Shown one piece after another: positions 4,511 through 6,324 of a stretch of DNA of 6,324 bases; the first letter of the stretch is position 1; each line of letters opens with the position of its first letter. The notes below the pieces were generated by a model, which worked only from the letters and a program-made list of their open reading frames with translations, was not told where the DNA came from and did no database searches. Position numbers and translations under genes: made by a program. The stretch lies in the NCBI GenBank assembly GCA_001443545.1, contig LMAD01000052.1:1-6324 (forward strand). The letters are read 5' to 3'. Source of the DNA: Acidimicrobiaceae bacterium RAAP-2 (GTDB taxonomy: Bacteria > Actinomycetota > Acidimicrobiia > Acidimicrobiales > RAAP-2).

Positions 4511-6286
4511 ATGAGCGACGAGCCGCTTTCGCTTTCGGCGGCCACGGCCCGCATGACGGCGACCGGTCAGATTTTCGAACTCGACGAACAACAGGTGCGT
4601 GGTGTCGTGATGACGGTGTGGAAACACGCACCGGCCACCCTCCGCGACGTCCTCGCATCGACGACCCGACACGCGGAGCGCGACTTCTTGGTGTACGAAG
4701 AACGTCGAACGACCTTCGCCGAGCACTATCGTCGCGTCGCCACGCTGTCGCAGCGACTCCACGACGCGGGTGTTCGCGCGGGAGATCGCGTAGCGATCGC
4801 GTCTCGTAACCTCCCCGATTGGGTGACTGCCTTCTGGGGCATCGTCATCACGGGAGCGATCGCCGTACCACTGAACGCCTGGTGGACGAGTGACGAGCTG
4901 CACTACGGTCTGATCGACTCCGGGGCACGCGTGTTGTTCGTCGACGAAGAGCGGCTCGAGCGTGTTGAGCCGCTGTTCGACGATCTGATCGACCTGACCT
5001 CGGTGGTGGTCGTCACTGCCAACGAAGCCGCCGGGCCCTACTCGAGCCAACACGATCGAGTGCGCGTCATCTCCTTCAACGATTTCATCGGAGCGGTCGC
5101 CGACGACGTCATCCCCATCGAGGTGCACATCGATCCGGACGACGACGCGGCGATGTTCTACACCTCCGGTACGACCGGACGCCCCAAGGGCGCCGTGGCG
5201 ACGCATCGAAACATCACCACGAACCTGATGAACCTGTTCTTCATCGGGCAGCGAGCCACGCTGCGATTTGGTGACGGGACCGACGACACCCCGAAGTACC
5301 CCACGGCCAATCTGCTAAACATCCCGCTCTTCCACGCGACTGGGTGCCTGGCGGTGATGGTGGTCAACGCTGCCGCGGGCGGCACGCTGGTGATGATGCA
5401 CCACTTCGACGCCGGCAAGGCCCTCGCGCTCATCGAACGCGAACGGATCACCGCGATCGGCGGTGTGCCAACCGTCGTCATGCAGATCTTGGACCACCCC
5501 GACTTCGAGCAATTCGACACCTCCAGCGTCCGACTGGTTTCCTACGGTGGGGCACCGGCGCCACCCGACATCGTCCGCCGGATCAGAAAGGCGTTTCGCC
5601 TCGCCCAACCGGGCAATGGCTACGGACTCACCGAAACGGCGGCGGCCGTGGCGCTCAACAGCGGTCCCGATTACGTCGAACGACCGGATAGCTGCGGAAC
5701 GGCCGTCCCCGTTTGTCGAGTGGCCATCGTTCCCGACGGCCACCAGGGCGACGAACCCCCCGCACCCGGCGGTCCATCGATGGTCGGCGAGGTCTGGATC
5801 AAAGGACCAAACGTCGTGCGTGGCTATTGGAACAAGCCCGAGGAGACGGCGAAGTCCTTCACCAACGGGTGGCTGCACACCGGCGACATCGGACGCATCG
5901 ATGACGACGGCTTCATCTATATCGTCGACCGGGCTAAGGACATGATCATCCGAGGCGGCGAGAACGTCTATTCCGTCACGGTGGAGGCGGCTCTCTTCGA
6001 GCACCCGGACGTGGCCGATTGCGCCGTCATTGGTATCCCCCACCCGACACTCGGCGAAGAGGTCGCCGCGGTGGTCGTGGTCCGACCAGGTCGATCCGTG
6101 CGCGCCGAAGAGCTGAGCCGCCACGTCGCACATCGACTCGCCCGCTTCGAGGTCCCCACTCGTTTCTTCTTCCGAGGCGAACCACTCCCGCGGAACCCGC
6201 AGGGCAAGGTTCTGAAGCGCGAACTTCGCGAATCCAGACCTCCTTGCGTAAGCACAAAGTCGCTGCAAAGCCTCACGTCTCTTTGA
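4511..6286 (+). CDS. AMP-dependent acyl-CoA synthetase/ligase (class I adenylate-forming, FadD-like)
   Basis: Activates a carboxylic acid with ATP to an acyl-adenylate and then transfers it to CoA. The 591 residues carry the expected core motifs: P-loop YTSGTTGRPKG (217-227), SYGGAPAP (344-351), GYGLTET (370-376), GEVWIKGPNVVRGYW (426-440), LHTGD (455-459) with Asp459 for ribose binding, hinge Asp473 in VDRAKDMIIRGGENV, and the C-domain lysine Lys566 in NPQGKVLKREL. The first 30 or so residues are an N-terminal extension leading into FELDEQQVRGVVMTVWKHAP, as I recall from actinobacterial FadD-like ligases, so the ATG at 4511 is preferred. The acid substrate is not evident; fatty or aromatic acids are both possible. 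No signal peptide. After KRELRE (569-574) the tail SRPPCVSTKSLQSLTSL looks unlike the family and has poorer GC3, so a late frameshift is possible. The gene follows orn by 10 bp and probably has its own promoter. Confidence 0.95.
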   Translation: MSDEPLSLSAATARMTATGQIFELDEQQVRGVVMTVWKHAPATLRDVLASTTRHAERDFLVYEERRTTFAEHYRRVATLSQRLHDAGVRAGDRVAIASRNLPDWVTAFWGIVITGAIAVPLNAWWTSDELHYGLIDSGARVLFVDEERLERVEPLFDDLIDLTSVVVVTANEAAGPYSSQHDRVRVISFNDFIGAVADDVIPIEVHIDPDDDAAMFYTSGTTGRPKGAVATHRNITTNLMNLFFIGQRATLRFGDGTDDTPKYPTANLLNIPLFHATGCLAVMVVNAAAGGTLVMMHHFDAGKALALIERERITAIGGVPTVVMQILDHPDFEQFDTSSVRLVSYGGAPAPPDIVRRIRKAFRLAQPGNGYGLTETAAAVALNSGPDYVERPDSCGTAVPVCRVAIVPDGHQGDEPPAPGGPSMVGEVWIKGPNVVRGYWNKPEETAKSFTNGWLHTGDIGRIDDDGFIYIVDRAKDMIIRGGENVYSVTVEAALFEHPDVADCAVIGIPHPTLGEEVAAVVVVRPGRSVRAEELSRHVAHRLARFEVPTRFFFRGEPLPRNPQGKVLKRELRESRPPCVSTKSLQSLTSL

Positions 6287-6324
6287 CGGAGTAGACGAGG
6301 GTCAGATCGGTCCCTGGGTAGAGG
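6273..6324 (-). CDS. Probable 3' end of a convergent gene (unidentified)
   Basis: From the window edge the minus strand reads sixteen open codons ending LYPGTDLTLVYSVKET and a TGA at 6275-6273. Most third positions are G or C, as in the neighbouring genes, and the peptide looks like an ordinary protein C-terminus. It would overlap the last 14 bases of the AMP-ligase reading frame tail to tail. Too little is visible to name a family, and chance cannot be excluded over so few codons. Confidence 0.4.
   Translation of the reverse strand, partial: LYPGTDLTLVYSVKET

Noticed and set aside
4478..5206. 242-codon minus-strand frame opposite the 5' half of the AMP-ligase
   Set aside because: Antisense shadow; its Arg/Gly/Val-rich composition and lack of motifs contrast with the sense protein.
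5315..6268. 317-codon open frame antisense to the AMP-ligase
   Set aside because: It lies wholly opposite a gene with complete family motifs, has no recognisable domain, and follows from the GC-rich codon pattern of the sense strand.

Overview
The window is gene-dense, high-GC chromosomal DNA (about 60-65% G+C by eye). It suggests an actinobacterium, possibly Acidimicrobiia. The grounds are an orn gene, promoters with a TANNNT -10 box placed for leaderless transcripts, an acetyl-CoA hydrolase/transferase of a type common in actinobacteria, and a FadD-like AMP-ligase. TTA leucine codons in orn (residue 7 and one further) and in the sulfatase gene argue against Streptomyces. The taxonomic call is inference.

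Left block (1-3102, minus strand). Three genes are read right to left as an apparent operon: an acetyl-CoA hydrolase/transferase family protein (3102-1873), a hormone-sensitive-lipase-type alpha/beta hydrolase (1828-899), and a CxPxR sulfatase/phosphonate monoester hydrolase family enzyme that starts at GTG 902 and leaves the window at base 1. The first gap is 44 bp, and the second junction is a 4-base GTGA overlap. All three genes have good Shine-Dalgarno sequences. Together they could release an acid from an ester, cleave a sulfate, phosphate or phosphonate ester, and handle a CoA thioester, but no specific pathway can be named.

Middle block (3103-4500). A 222-bp gap without a credible gene is followed by tRNA-Gly(GCC) (minus) and dut (dUTPase, minus). 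Divergent from dut is orn (oligoribonuclease, plus). This is housekeeping nucleotide and RNA metabolism. The 49 bp between dut and orn appear to hold two back-to-back leaderless promoters.

Right block (4511-6324). A class I AMP-dependent acyl-CoA synthetase/ligase (plus) starts 10 bp after orn, apparently from its own leaderless promoter whose -10 box includes the orn stop codon. Its last 15-20 residues look atypical. A convergent minus-strand gene probably ends at 6273, inside the ligase's 3' end.

I found no mobile element, CRISPR array or defence system, and nothing that I would call a new system. The most informative non-coding signal is the repeated TANNNT-6/7 nt-ATG arrangement at the three genes that lack Shine-Dalgarno sequences.
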